DNA of 64,000 bases from Oscillatoria acuminata PCC 6304 (lineage in GTDB: Bacteria; Cyanobacteriota; Cyanobacteriia; Cyanobacteriales; Laspinemataceae). The stretch is taken from contig NC_019693.1 of NCBI RefSeq assembly GCF_000317105.1, positions 6,573,227 through 6,637,226 on the forward strand, given 5' to 3'. The notes under the pieces are model-generated. The model was given only the letters and a program-made list of their open reading frames with translations, ran no database searches and was not told the origin of the DNA. Shown here in pieces: positions 44,083 through 53,437 of this stretch (its first letter is position 1; every line of letters starts with the position of its first letter). A program made the translations under genes and the position numbers.

Positions 44083-44465
44083 CAAAAGCCACACCGGGAA
44101 AAGATTTGAGTAAAACTGCTGCCCTGAAACGAGGCAAGTTTAGCAAGTCTTTACAGAAACTTTACGAGATTCCATCATAACTTTATGGAAGGTGAGAGGG
44201 GTCGCGGATAAGATAAGGACAGATAGACAGAAATCCTATTGTGATTACTTAACCTTAAAAGTTGAGACTCTCTCAGATATAAAGGGCGGCAAACCGACCC
44301 AATCCGGAGCCAGTGTATTGACTGGAAAACTTCCTAAAAAGCGCGCCTTTAAAGTGATGGCGATCGCACCATCCCGGGAAACCCCGAGATTTAATGAGAC
44401 ATCCGCAATACCAAGCGGATTCCCCAACCTAAACCCACTTGCACATTCTTGAGGAGACCCCCACC
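44083..44465. other. Leader region of the PEP-CTERM gene
   Basis: About 380 bases without a convincing gene; an 86-codon frame at 44192-44452 lacks a ribosome-binding site. TTGAGGAGACC just before 44466 serves the next gene. Confidence 0.5.
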
Positions 44466-45353
44466 ATGACCGGACTTGTAAAAAAACTCGCGATCGCCAC
44501 TTCCGTTGCTGTGGGTATGACTGCGATCGGTAGCGCCCCCGCCTTTGCCGGGACTTTAACAAATCCCCAATTTGGTGGAACGGCTGCCAGCGACTACTTA
44601 TCATACTGCTCCAATGGCAGTAGCACATACGCTGGACCCACCTGCACGGATTCCTTATCCACTATTCTCTCTGGCAATAGCAGCGCCCCAGGTGGCAACA
44701 TCGAATTAGCCGCCAGCAGCGAACAAGGTGGGTTTGATTTTACCAAAAACACCGCATTAACGGGCAAAATTGGTGGCAAAGATATCGTCATCAGCAGCTT
44801 AACCCAATCCGACTGGATGAGTGTTCTGGGCAATGGCAAAACCTTACTGTCTCAATGGTTAGACGATGCCTTTTTAGCGCACAGTATATCCAGTGAGTTC
44901 AAACCATTCGTTCAGCAGGCTTTTCTCGCAAATAATGGAATGCAGCGCTTCAGTGACCCCAATATTTCCTATGTTAATCAGGATAACGCCACTGGGGAAA
45001 TCAGTATTGGACTAGCAGGACACTTCAATGCTTCTAATATGTTGAAAGAGGCGCTGGGAAACCATCCCCTGTTGTCCTTATTTGTACCCAACGAGGTAAA
45101 AGCCAGCGAACTGGTTAAAGTGATCTATGACAATGGCCCCGCTAAATTTCTATATAGCTTCACTGCCACCGATGCGCTTCAAGCCAACAAGCACGGCGTC
45201 GGTGCAGATGGGGTATCTCATAATGGGAACTATGAAGTTAAACTAGCAGGGGTCCCAGTCACCTCAGTTCCCGAACCCTCCACCATGCTTGCTTTAATGG
45301 CAGTGGGCGGTCTAGTTGCCACCTCCAAGCGTAAATCCGCCAAAAACGCATAA
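44466..45353 (+). CDS. PEP-CTERM sorted secreted protein
   Basis: 295 residues from ATG 44466, which has GAGGAGA at good distance; the frame's earlier ATG at 44439 is not conserved. A signal peptide (KKLAIATSVAVGMTAIG, cleaved after APAFAG or nearby) is followed by a Gly/Ser/Asn-rich mature part and a C-terminal sorting signal: VPEPSTMLALMAVGGLVAT then the basic tail SKRKSAKNA. The V-P-E-P motif is the target of exosortase, which removes the tail during export. The mature part resembles the NF038130-type PEP-CTERM family as I remember it. Function unknown, probably cell surface or sheath. Confidence 0.9.
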   Translation: MTGLVKKLAIATSVAVGMTAIGSAPAFAGTLTNPQFGGTAASDYLSYCSNGSSTYAGPTCTDSLSTILSGNSSAPGGNIELAASSEQGGFDFTKNTALTGKIGGKDIVISSLTQSDWMSVLGNGKTLLSQWLDDAFLAHSISSEFKPFVQQAFLANNGMQRFSDPNISYVNQDNATGEISIGLAGHFNASNMLKEALGNHPLLSLFVPNEVKASELVKVIYDNGPAKFLYSFTATDALQANKHGVGADGVSHNGNYEVKLAGVPVTSVPEPSTMLALMAVGGLVATSKRKSAKNA

Positions 45354-45388
45354 GTTGGCTGATGGTATAAGTTTGACACATCCGTAGA

Positions 45389-45418
45389 AAAAGGAAGCCT
45401 CAAGGCTTCCTTTTTTTT
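45389..45418 (+). terminator. Rho-independent terminator after the PEP-CTERM gene
   Basis: GGAAGCCT-CA-AGGCTTCC is followed by a run of eight T; A residues upstream extend the stem. Confidence 0.93.
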
Positions 45419-45514
45419 ATCCAAAACATCAGGCAAAGGATAAAGGGGAAGTTTCCCTCGTTCTTAGTAACGACTTTAGTCCTTCTCGGGTAACAACCTT
45501 AGTGATTATCCCCC

Positions 45515-47335
45515 TTACAAACTAGCCTGCAACTTATCCAATAAGCCCTCGATATAATCTAAGGCACTGGCGATCGTCTGGGGATTTTCGATATCCACAT
45601 CTACATACTTCCGCAACGCCTCCACCTGATTCATACTCCCACCGGCAGCCAATAACTCCAGATACCCGGGAATAAAATCTTTACCTGTTTCGAGATACTT
45701 TTGATAACAGGCTAAACTCACAATATTGGAAGCAGCGTACTGATAGCAATAAAAAGGCTTAAAGAAAATATGCCCAATCCGCGCCCAATCATACTGGTGT
45801 TCCGGTAATAATTCTACCGCATTGCCACAGAGATTGCGATACAACTCCATCCACTTGTCATTGATGAACTTGGCATCAAAACTGCCTTCTTTGGCGCGAT
45901 CGTGAATCGCCAATTCCAAACGACTAATCGTACTTTGCCGAAATAGTAAATTGAACTGGTCCTCCAACTGTCGCGTCAGCAACGACTTCATCAGCGCCTT
46001 ATTATCTGCGGCAGTTTTCAGCAGGTAATCCAGCAACAGCAATTCATTAAAAGTCGAAGCAATCTCTGCTAAAACCAAAGGCGGATTGCTATTATAATAG
46101 GACTGAGCATCATCAATCCAAGCAAAATGTAAACCATGACCCATTTCATGAGCCAGGGTAAACAAAGAATTGTAATCGTCCGTGTAAGAGAGCAATAAAT
46201 AACTATGTTTACCGTGAGAATAGGCACAAAATGCCCCACCCCGTTTGCCCGGACGAACCTTGGCATCAATCCAATTTTTCAGGAAAAACTCTTCTGCACG
46301 CCGCGCATAATTGACATCAAACTCTTGTAAGGCATTCAGCAAAGTTTCTACCCCGGTTTGATAGTTGACCGGGGGTAAAGGTTCCTCCTCCTCTGTCGTC
46401 CAAGGTGCATAGAGGTCACAAATCCGGATTTTTTGACCGAGTGCCTTTCCCTTGAGTTGATAGTAGCGCTCAAACAGTTCAAACCGACTCGCGGTCCCGT
46501 CCATAATGGCACGGAAAACAGGTTCAGAAACCTCATCGGCCAACAATTGCTTATGCAAAGTAGAGGAATACTGGCGCATATGACTTTCGATGCGATGATC
46601 CTGCGTGACGGTATTCAGAATGAACCCGTAGAGGGAGTTATGCTGTTTGAGAACATTTCGGACGGAGAGATAGGTATTGTACCGAACTTCTGGGGAGGGA
46701 TGAAACAACAAGGCACTCAATTCCGCCTCATTGCTGGCAGTTTTGCCATCGGGGGTCGTTACAGGTTCATATTCTTGTTCTCCCAAATGCACCGATCGCA
46801 ATTGGATAAACGCTTGCCGACCCGTGAGACTGTCTTGATTGCGAGTTTGTTCGATTTCTTCGGAAAGCGTGTGAGGACGAAACTCCGCAATGCGATGGAG
46901 ATAATGGGTATAACTTGCCAGTTCCCCAGAGGCGAGTAATTGGTTAAAATTTTCTTCAGAAATCTGCTGTAATTCGAGGTCAAAAAACAGCAATTGATTC
47001 TCGATCGCCGTTAGAGATTCCATCACCTGATCCAGCAGTTGCTTCGCTTCCGTATTGCGCGTATCTGCTGAAAAGGTTAGAGAAGGATAGGCATAGACAT
47101 AACCAGAGATTTGACCGATTTCTTCCAATTCTTGTAAACAATCGGCGATTTGCTCCGGGGTAAGTGCGGCGACATTGCCGCGATAGGTGCGACGAAACCC
47201 CGCAGCACGATGCTGAAGGACTTCTAAATCCTGCTCGATCTGTGGGTCGTCAAACCCTTGATAAAGGTCTGATAAGTCCCACTCCTGGGGATTTTCTAAT
47301 TGAGCGATCGCCGGGGATTGAGGGGTTTGAACCAA
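45515..47335 (-). CDS. pepF: Oligoendopeptidase F (M3 family)
   Basis: 606 residues. The zinc motif TLAHEMGHGLHFAW (HExxH) near residue 390, together with FNELLLLDYLL (the third ligand Glu lies just before, in AEIASTFNE), places it in the M3B oligoendopeptidase F family. AYSHGKHSYLLLSYTDDYNSLFTLAHE and FKPFYCYQYAASNIVSL are also characteristic. It is a cytosolic enzyme that cuts short peptides. Full length for the family. Convergent with the PEP-CTERM gene. Confidence 0.94.
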   Translation of the reverse strand: MVQTPQSPAIAQLENPQEWDLSDLYQGFDDPQIEQDLEVLQHRAAGFRRTYRGNVAALTPEQIADCLQELEEIGQISGYVYAYPSLTFSADTRNTEAKQLLDQVMESLTAIENQLLFFDLELQQISEENFNQLLASGELASYTHYLHRIAEFRPHTLSEEIEQTRNQDSLTGRQAFIQLRSVHLGEQEYEPVTTPDGKTASNEAELSALLFHPSPEVRYNTYLSVRNVLKQHNSLYGFILNTVTQDHRIESHMRQYSSTLHKQLLADEVSEPVFRAIMDGTASRFELFERYYQLKGKALGQKIRICDLYAPWTTEEEEPLPPVNYQTGVETLLNALQEFDVNYARRAEEFFLKNWIDAKVRPGKRGGAFCAYSHGKHSYLLLSYTDDYNSLFTLAHEMGHGLHFAWIDDAQSYYNSNPPLVLAEIASTFNELLLLDYLLKTAADNKALMKSLLTRQLEDQFNLLFRQSTISRLELAIHDRAKEGSFDAKFINDKWMELYRNLCGNAVELLPEHQYDWARIGHIFFKPFYCYQYAASNIVSLACYQKYLETGKDFIPGYLELLAAGGSMNQVEALRKYVDVDIENPQTIASALDYIEGLLDKLQASL

Positions 47336-47550
47336 AGTAACACTCCTTTGTCACAGTTTGCTACTTCTATTATGAGGGAAATTTTCCCCATTATCCACAC
47401 CCAGTCCGGGTACGGCAATCCGAACGGACTCCTTTCTCCTATCAGGCGATCGGATTCCGGTGCAGGTAAACTAATGTAAACTCTGGGAATTATTATAGAC
47501 CTTTTTAGCCTAAAATTAAACATGAAACATGGCAATTAACCTCAAGGATA

Positions 47551-48381
47551 ATGGCGATTGACAACTTATGTAAATACCTGGCCACGAAATATCCACAACG
47601 CTTTGCCGCGTGGATATTGCGAAGAATCATTACCTCACCCGTGGAGGTGTTAAAAACTGAATTAACCCTAGAACCCGTGCGGGCCGATTCAGTGATTTTT
47701 TTACGGACAAACCGGGAAATTTTGCATTTAGAATTTCAGATAAAAGTCCCCACGGATAGACCGATGCCGTTGCGGATGTTAAATTATTGGGTGCGGCTAT
47801 ATTGGCAATATGGACTGCCAGTGAGACAGGTGATTATTTGGCTGCAACCCACCAGCAATCCAGCGGTGTTTGAGACAGAATTTGTCAGCGAAAATACCCG
47901 ACATCGATATGAGGTCATTCGGATTTGGGAGGAATCTCCCGAACTGTTGCTCCAAGACCCAGCATTGCTCCCCTTGGCAGTGTTAGCGGCGACTCAAGAA
48001 CCGAACCAACTCCTGGCGCAAGTTGCTCAGGAATTGGCTAAAATAGAAGAAACTGAACTGCGCCAAGAAATCGCCGCCTGTACTCAAGTTCTAGCGGGTT
48101 TACGGTTTAACAAAGATACGATTGCTAACTTTTTCCGGGAGGAAATTATGCAGGAATCCGTAATTTATCAAGATATCCTTCAAAAGGGACTGAATCAAGG
48201 GAAAAAGCAGGAGGCGATCGCCATGATTATGCGTCCGATTACCCGACGGTTTGGTTCCCTAGCACCCGATATCCGAGAACGCATTGATGCACTCACAACG
48301 GCTCAATTGGAAGACTTGAATGAGGTCTTATTCGATTTTACAGAAGTCACGGATTTAGTGACTTGGTTGCAGTCCCGTTAA
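47551..48381 (+). CDS. Rpn/DUF4351 family protein (PD-(D/E)XK nuclease-like), copy 1
   Basis: 276 residues. Residues 1-150 are the Rpn-type nuclease fold: MAIDNLCKYLATKYPQRF, ADSVIFLRT with the Asp, and ILHLEFQIKVPTD with E-x-Q in place of E-x-K. The C-terminus is the DUF4351 domain (MIMRPITRRFGSLAPDIRERID...LDFTEVTDLVTWL), joined through the Gln/Gly/Lys linker LNQGKKQEAIA. Rpn proteins are linked to recombination and, in E. coli, to phage defence. The DUF4351 part of this copy differs from copies 2 and 3 (IMRPITRRF instead of IQGMLNRRF), although most of the gene is nearly identical to copy 2. Confidence 0.88.
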   Translation: MAIDNLCKYLATKYPQRFAAWILRRIITSPVEVLKTELTLEPVRADSVIFLRTNREILHLEFQIKVPTDRPMPLRMLNYWVRLYWQYGLPVRQVIIWLQPTSNPAVFETEFVSENTRHRYEVIRIWEESPELLLQDPALLPLAVLAATQEPNQLLAQVAQELAKIEETELRQEIAACTQVLAGLRFNKDTIANFFREEIMQESVIYQDILQKGLNQGKKQEAIAMIMRPITRRFGSLAPDIRERIDALTTAQLEDLNEVLFDFTEVTDLVTWLQSR

Positions 48382-48387
48382 ACTCAA

Positions 48388-48417
48388 GTTGTGGGCCGTT
48401 ACTGAACGGTCCACAAC
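48388..48417. terminator. Hairpin between Rpn copies 1 and 2
   Basis: GTTGTGG.CCGTT and AACGG.CCACAAC pair around an ACTG loop with one mismatch, just after the stop of copy 1. No T run. Confidence 0.5.
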
Positions 48418-48452
48418 TGAATCAGTTGTGGAGTCATTTAAACCCGAGTTCA

Positions 48453-49283
48453 ATGGCAATAGATAACTTATGTAAATACCTGGCTACAAAATATCCACAA
48501 CGCTTTGCCTCGTGGATATTGCGAAGAATCATTACCTCACCCGTGGAGGTGTTAAAAACTGAATTAACCCTAGAACCCGTGCGGGCCGATTCCGTGATTT
48601 TTTTACGGACAAATCGGGAAATTTTGCATTTAGAATTTCAGATAAAAGTCCCCACGGATAGACCGATGCTGTTGCGGATGTTAAATTATTGGGTGCGGCT
48701 ATATTGGCAATATGGACTGCCAGTGAGACAGGTGATTATTTGGCTGCAACCCACCAGCAATCCAGCGGTGTTTGAGACAGAATTTGTCAGCGAAAATACC
48801 CGACATCGATATGAGGTCATTCGGATTTGGGAGGAATCTCCCGAACTGTTGCTCCAAGACCCAGCATTGCTCCCCTTGGCAGTGTTAGCGGCGACTCAAG
48901 AACCGAACCAACTCCTGGCGCAAGTTGCTCAGGAATTGGCTAAAATAGAAGAAACTGAACTGCGCCAAGAAATCGCCGCTTGTACTCAAGTTCTAGCGGG
49001 TTTACGGTTTAACAAAGATACGATTGCTAACTTTTTCCGGGAGGAAATTATGCAGGAATCCGTAATTTATCAAGATATCCTTCAAAAGGGACTGAATCAA
49101 GGGAAAAAGCAGGAGGCGATCGCCCTAATTCAGGGGATGCTGAACCGCCGTTTCGGTTCCCTGGAACCCAATGTTCAAGAACGTCTTCAATCCCTCACCC
49201 TAACTCAATTAGAAGAGTTGAGTTTGGCATTATTCGATTTTACAGAAGTCACTGATTTAGTGACTTGGTTGCAGTCCCGTTAA
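48453..49283 (+). CDS. Rpn/DUF4351 family protein, copy 2
   Basis: 276 residues from ATG 48453, which aligns exactly with the start of copy 1. Over roughly the first 225 codons only a handful of substitutions separate the two copies (for example A20S and P67L), and most third positions are unchanged, so the duplication is recent or maintained by gene conversion. The last 50 residues switch to IQGMLNRRFGSLEPNVQERLQSL, matching copy 3 instead. Catalytic-type Asp and E-x-Q are kept. Confidence 0.88.
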   Translation: MAIDNLCKYLATKYPQRFASWILRRIITSPVEVLKTELTLEPVRADSVIFLRTNREILHLEFQIKVPTDRPMLLRMLNYWVRLYWQYGLPVRQVIIWLQPTSNPAVFETEFVSENTRHRYEVIRIWEESPELLLQDPALLPLAVLAATQEPNQLLAQVAQELAKIEETELRQEIAACTQVLAGLRFNKDTIANFFREEIMQESVIYQDILQKGLNQGKKQEAIALIQGMLNRRFGSLEPNVQERLQSLTLTQLEELSLALFDFTEVTDLVTWLQSR

Positions 49284-49383
49284 AGTTAGATTTAGGGTAG
49301 TTAGGGAACTGCCCTAACCCCAATAATTTGGGGTTTTACGGTTGGCTCAAGATTTAATTGTTAACTTTTTTCTGGAGGGAATT

Positions 49384-49665
49384 ATGCAGGAATCCGTGAT
49401 TTACCAAGATATCCTTCAAAAGGGACTAGCCAAGGGTCTCCAACAGGGTCTCCAACAGGGTCTCCAACAGGGTCTCAATCAAGGGAAAAAGCAGGAGGCG
49501 ATCGCCATGATTCAGGGGATGCTGAACCGCCGTTTTGGTTCCCTGAAACTCGATGTCCAAAACCGCCTGGAATCCCTGACACTAACTCAATTAGAAGAGT
49601 TGAGTTTGGCATTATTAGATTTTACAGAAGTCACGGATTTAGTGACTTGGCTGGAGTCTCGTTAG
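49384..49665 (+). pseudogene. Truncated Rpn/DUF4351 copy 3 (C-terminal fragment)
   Basis: The frame corresponds only to the region from MQESVIYQDILQKGL to the end of copies 1 and 2; the N-terminal nuclease domain is missing. A TTG at 49342 would add 14 residues, NFFLEGI being a remnant of NFFREEI. It carries an in-frame 12-bp tandem expansion encoding GLQQ repeats. It could still make a DUF4351-only protein of about 93 residues, but is more likely the remains of a third gene. Confidence 0.75.
49434..49481 (+). repeat. 12-bp in-frame tandem repeat
   Basis: GGGTCTCCAACA is repeated three times exactly, then once as GGGTCTCAATCA. Each unit codes for Gly-Leu-Gln-Gln, or Gly-Leu-Asn-Gln for the last. 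Copies 1 and 2 have only the last unit. Confidence 0.85.
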
Positions 49666-49759
49666 CGGGTTTCCCCCATTTTTTGGATAGTAGGGACAAG
49701 GCAGTGCTTTGTCCTTACTGGTTTGATAGTTGCCCATTGATGACATCAAAAATTAGGCT

Positions 49760-51478
49760 TTAAGGCGCGATTAAATGCTCCTCAGAACGGCGATATTGGG
49801 CTTTGAGACGCGATCGCTTGATGGGAAGCCAGACCATGACTCCAATCACAGGAATGCCGGTGATCGCCGCCGCAGCAATCAGTAACGGGGTCCAAAATCC
49901 TAATTGTAAAGCAATGCCACAACTGATGCCAGAGGCGGCAGTTAGCAGGGAGAGCGCAGTGGCGATTTGCAGTCCAAATTCCTTGGTAATCCCCGAGGCT
50001 GCTAAGATTAAAGCAACCCCGGTTACCGCTGTGGCGGCTAAGGTGCCAGCGGTGGCCCAGGACCCGATTAGACTGGCCCCGGCAGCCATTCCTAGGGTAA
50101 ATCCGGCGATCGCCGCGATTAGGGTCGTTGCCACGGAAGTGAGCAGAAATTTTACCACAAATCCCTGCTTTCCCGTCAGTTTAGCAAGCCCCGCCCACCC
50201 TAGAAATCCACTCAGGGCGATCGCAATCGGTGTGGCGATCGAATGAAGGGCTAACATTCCTCCGGCACCAGCGGCTAAAAATAACAATCCTAATGAACTA
50301 TAGGGTAATTTTTGAGTTAAAATTGGAATGGGAGCCGTGGTAATTTCTAGGGGAATCCTAATCGGATTAGGCATCCCATTATTTTCTAATAAAAGTTCTC
50401 TTTGATAGGTTTGATTGGCTCGTAATTGACGGGTATCAATAATAATTTTAGCATCCAACCGATTGTTTTTAAAATGAGCAGGAGAAAAAGAAATCCAAGC
50501 ATGGGCATCGGGACGATGAGGCGGGTCCTGGGGATGGGGGGCAACCTGCCATTTTCCCCGGAGTCGGGTGTCGGGAACGGGGTTTTTAATCGAGAGGGTG
50601 TGGGTAATTTGTTCTCCTAGGGTTGAGGCGGTTGCCGTAATGTGAGTTTTGCTCAGATGAACTTCCGGTGTGCGAACGACATAAATCGGTTCTAATGCGG
50701 CCAAGGCCGTTGCGGCATCGGGGAACCGCTCGCCCGGATGGGGTTGGACCATTGTTTCTAACCATTCAATCCAGCGCCAACTCACTTTAGGCATGAGATG
50801 TTTGAATTGGATGCGATAATCGTCATCAACCAACTCGGCGATCGCCACTGAACGAGTCCCCGTCAGTAAACAAATCAACGTAGCACCCAATCCGTATAGG
50901 TCCGACGCCGCAGATAATTGGCGATTCAACAGTTGTTCAGGGGGCATAAATCCCATCGTCCCTTTGACCATACTGCTCATCGCCACATCTTCCGAACCGA
51001 GTTTAGCAAAGCCAAAATCTACGAGGTATAACGTTAGGCGATCGCTTACCAGGATATTTTCCGGTTTAATATCCCGATGAATCACCAACGGGGTCCGAGT
51101 TTGCAGATAAACTAAGATGTTTAAAGCTGCGATCGCCAGTGCCTTGACCTCATCTGCCTCAAAACTGCGCGGGACCGCCAGGGATTGAGCATCTTTATAC
51201 TCCTGGACCATACAAAACCCATCGGCAGTCTCAAACGAATCCAAATATTGAGGAATTCCGGGGTGATTTAACTGTTGCAACACCTCAATTTCCCGTTCCA
51301 CCGCCCGATAAGCGGACCAGTCGGAACCACTGGTGGCAAATTGGAATTGTTTAATGGCAACGGATTCTTGTCGCTGCTGATTAAGCGCCAAATAAGTCAC
51401 CCGACCCCCGGCGCGATTATGGCCGAGTTCTCGGATAATTTTATAGCCGTTCGCGCTAAAGTCGGGAAAATCATTCAT
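49760..51478 (-). CDS. Ser/Thr protein kinase with multi-pass membrane C-terminus
   Basis: 572 residues. Residues 10-265 form an intact Hanks-type kinase: VAIKQF (ATP Lys), VIHRDIKPENILV, LVDFGFAKLG and GTMGFMPPEQL. The Gly loop is unusual (LGHNRAGGRVTYLA), with two extra residues. A beta-rich linker follows (residues 275-375, VHLSKTHITATASTLGEQITHTL), then about six hydrophobic segments rich in Ala and Gly up to a basic end (IKRSRLKAQYRR). Multi-pass tails like this are uncommon for bacterial kinases, which usually have one membrane helix and an outer sensor. Confidence 0.9.
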   Translation of the reverse strand: MNDFPDFSANGYKIIRELGHNRAGGRVTYLALNQQRQESVAIKQFQFATSGSDWSAYRAVEREIEVLQQLNHPGIPQYLDSFETADGFCMVQEYKDAQSLAVPRSFEADEVKALAIAALNILVYLQTRTPLVIHRDIKPENILVSDRLTLYLVDFGFAKLGSEDVAMSSMVKGTMGFMPPEQLLNRQLSAASDLYGLGATLICLLTGTRSVAIAELVDDDYRIQFKHLMPKVSWRWIEWLETMVQPHPGERFPDAATALAALEPIYVVRTPEVHLSKTHITATASTLGEQITHTLSIKNPVPDTRLRGKWQVAPHPQDPPHRPDAHAWISFSPAHFKNNRLDAKIIIDTRQLRANQTYQRELLLENNGMPNPIRIPLEITTAPIPILTQKLPYSSLGLLFLAAGAGGMLALHSIATPIAIALSGFLGWAGLAKLTGKQGFVVKFLLTSVATTLIAAIAGFTLGMAAGASLIGSWATAGTLAATAVTGVALILAASGITKEFGLQIATALSLLTAASGISCGIALQLGFWTPLLIAAAAITGIPVIGVMVWLPIKRSRLKAQYRRSEEHLIAP

Positions 51479-51508
51479 GGTGGGAAATCGCTAGGGGCTG
51501 TTTTTATT

Positions 51509-51577
51509 GTAGGAGATGGGGGAGATGGGGGAGATAGGGAGGATGGCGGTCTCCCCAATCTCCCCCATCCTCCCTAC
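51509..51577. repeat. GGGGGAGAT microsatellite folding into a long hairpin
   Basis: The left half, GTAGGAGATGGGGGAGATGG onward, is an inverted copy of the right half ending in CCCCCATCCTCCCTAC, with about nine unpaired central bases. It lies between the pseudouridine synthase stop and the kinase start, overlapping the last codons of the synthase gene. Confidence 0.65.
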
Positions 51578-52173
51578 GATCGCAATTGTTTCAACAGAGA
51601 TTTAACCTCCTCGGGAGTCAAATCTCGCCATTGTCCCGGTTGTAACCCCGCTAGGGAGAGGTTGCCGATGCGCGATCGCACCAGGCGGAGGGTGGGAAAC
51701 CCAACGGAGGCAGTCATGCGTCGGACTTGGCGATTTTTGCCTTCCGTGAGGGTGATTTCTAACCAGGCGGTGGGGACGGTTTTGCGAAAGCGCACCGGGG
51801 GATCCCGGGGAGGGAGTTCGGGTTCGGTGGGTAAGAGTTGCACGGTTGCGGGTCGGGTGCGATAATTCTGAATCTGGACTCCGTTGCGGAGGGAATCGAG
51901 GGCCTGTTCGTCGGGGATGCGTTCAACCTGTACCCAATAGGTCCGGGGATGGGCATATTTAGGGGAACAGAGGCGATGTTGGATGGCACCGTGATTGGTT
52001 AACAGCAACAGTCCCTCACTGTCTAAATCTAAACGACCGACGGCATAAATGTCGGGGATATCAATGTAATCTTTTAAAGTCGGGCGTTGAATGCCTGCAT
52101 TCTTGCCGTCGCGATCGCTAAATTGGCAGAGAACGTCATAGGGTTTGTAGAACAGAATATAGTGGTAAGACAC
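51574..52173 (-). CDS. rRNA pseudouridine synthase, RsuA/RluE group
   Basis: 199 residues. [15 protein letters not shown] is the typical opening, and [19 protein letters not shown] contains the catalytic Asp of pseudouridine synthases. [31 protein letters not shown] is the second conserved block. There is no N-terminal S4 domain, as in E. coli RluE, which modifies 23S rRNA at U2457; RluE is the best guess. Confidence 0.9.
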   Translation of the reverse strand: MSYHYILFYKPYDVLCQFSDRDGKNAGIQRPTLKDYIDIPDIYAVGRLDLDSEGLLLLTNHGAIQHRLCSPKYAHPRTYWVQVERIPDEQALDSLRNGVQIQNYRTRPATVQLLPTEPELPPRDPPVRFRKTVPTAWLEITLTEGKNRQVRRMTASVGFPTLRLVRSRIGNLSLAGLQPGQWRDLTPEEVKSLLKQLRS

Positions 52174-52241
52174 AGATTAATTCACTGATGAAAAAATAAA
52201 CTGGGGTAGATGTGAGAACTTGTATTTTAGGCTCACTGGAG

Positions 52242-52262
52242 GGACACGGCACTGCCGTGTCC
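52242..52262. terminator. Short perfect hairpin after the hydrolase gene
   Basis: GGACACGGC-ACT-GCCGTGTCC, 9-bp perfect stem. It lies between two minus-strand genes, 23 bases beyond the hydrolase stop; no T run is present. Confidence 0.5.
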
Positions 52263-52284
52263 TCAACTCGATGATGGGACAATT

Positions 52285-53190
52285 TTAGGGGTTGGAGTTC
52301 CCTGATAAACTGGTTTTTAACCAGTCTAAAATCAGGGGATTCACCACCTCTGGACGTTCATCATGGGGACAGTGGCCGGTATTGGGAATCGACTTAAAGG
52401 TAATGGTCCGGTCCGGGTGAGACTGTTGGAAAATCCGACTGCCGGCGATCGGTGTCCAGGGATCATCTTCCCCCCACAACACCAATAACGGATGAGTAAC
52501 ATTCGGTAAAATCTCCGAGGGCGGTGTTCCTGGAGGTGCGGTTAAAATTGAGGCAAACACTTTTTGCGCCCCCACATCACAGGAAGGTTCGTATAGCAAA
52601 TCGACCAACTCATCGGTAATCGCCTCCCGGTTGCGATACACTTGGCGCAAGGTATTGCGAATTCGGTGTTTCTGGCGAATTCGGTTAAATAGGAAGGTTC
52701 CAACAGTGGGGGAACTCACTAATTTGCTAAATGTACCCATCACCAACCGTAATGGGGGATTCAGTTCTTCGGGTCGATGATTTAACCCCCCGGCACAATT
52801 GATTAACACCCCCCCTGCTGACTTTTCGGGGTGATTGGCAACCAGCATCAGACTCAGCAATGCACCAATGGAATTGCCGATAAATACCGTCGGTTCCTGG
52901 ATATGTTCCGTCCAGAAATCCGTAATCAGTTCTTCCCACAGTTCCAGGGTGTAATTCAGGGGGGCTTTATCCGAACCGCCAAACCCCAGCAAATCTAGGG
53001 CAAACACGCGATATCCCCCTTCTGCAAGGGCGGGAATGTTCTTGCGCCAATGGCCGATGGAGGCCCCGAATCCATGAATCAGGAGGAGGGGACGACCGAC
53101 CCCTTGGACGGCATACTGAACTTTATGGCCGTTCCAAATCCAGGTTTCCTTGGCGATCGCAGTTGGTAGTCTAAGCTGTTGTGTGGTCAC
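52285..53190 (-). CDS. Alpha/beta-fold hydrolase
   Basis: 301 residues if started at GTG 53190; a longer frame from GTG 53268 adds 26 residues with no conserved look. LLLIHGFGASIGHWRKN gives the oxyanion-hole HGFG, FIGNSIGALLSLM the nucleophile elbow with Ser, LWGEDDPWTP the Asp and NTGHCPHDERPE the His. All triad residues are present. FALDLLGFGGSDKAP is also characteristic. The sequence resembles the cyanobacterial and plastid group that includes pheophytinase-like enzymes, but the substrate is not established. Confidence 0.88.
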   Translation of the reverse strand: MTTQQLRLPTAIAKETWIWNGHKVQYAVQGVGRPLLLIHGFGASIGHWRKNIPALAEGGYRVFALDLLGFGGSDKAPLNYTLELWEELITDFWTEHIQEPTVFIGNSIGALLSLMLVANHPEKSAGGVLINCAGGLNHRPEELNPPLRLVMGTFSKLVSSPTVGTFLFNRIRQKHRIRNTLRQVYRNREAITDELVDLLYEPSCDVGAQKVFASILTAPPGTPPSEILPNVTHPLLVLWGEDDPWTPIAGSRIFQQSHPDRTITFKSIPNTGHCPHDERPEVVNPLILDWLKTSLSGNSNP

Positions 53191-53257
53191 GGTCTCTATT
53201 ATTAAGTTTAGTAAACTCTCTTTATCATAATCTAGGACATCCAGACTTGGAAGGGCC

Positions 53258-53287
53258 AGAAACCCCACAACCCGAAACCGGGTTTCT
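53258..53287. repeat. Small inverted repeat
   Basis: AGAAACCC (53258-53265) and GGGTTTCT (53280-53287) form an 8-bp stem around a 14-base loop, a type common between cyanobacterial genes. Confidence 0.45.
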
Positions 53288-53437
53288 AACCCAGATGCTG
53301 TGATACCCTAGAAGGAAGGTCCTAACGGGAAGAAGACAAGGGCGCTATAACCTGTAACCTGCTGGGTCAGTACGACTCTGCTGAAATTGAACGAAATGCC
53401 ATCAAACTTGTCCAATGTTCTCACTGGAGTTAATGCG

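Noticed and set aside
44192-44452. 86-codon frame upstream of the PEP-CTERM gene
   Set aside because: No ribosome-binding site or motif; it overlaps the leader region and ends just before the real ribosome-binding site.
49434-49481. Short regular repeats that might be a small CRISPR array
   Set aside because: Units are 12 bp, contiguous, in frame, and have no spacers.
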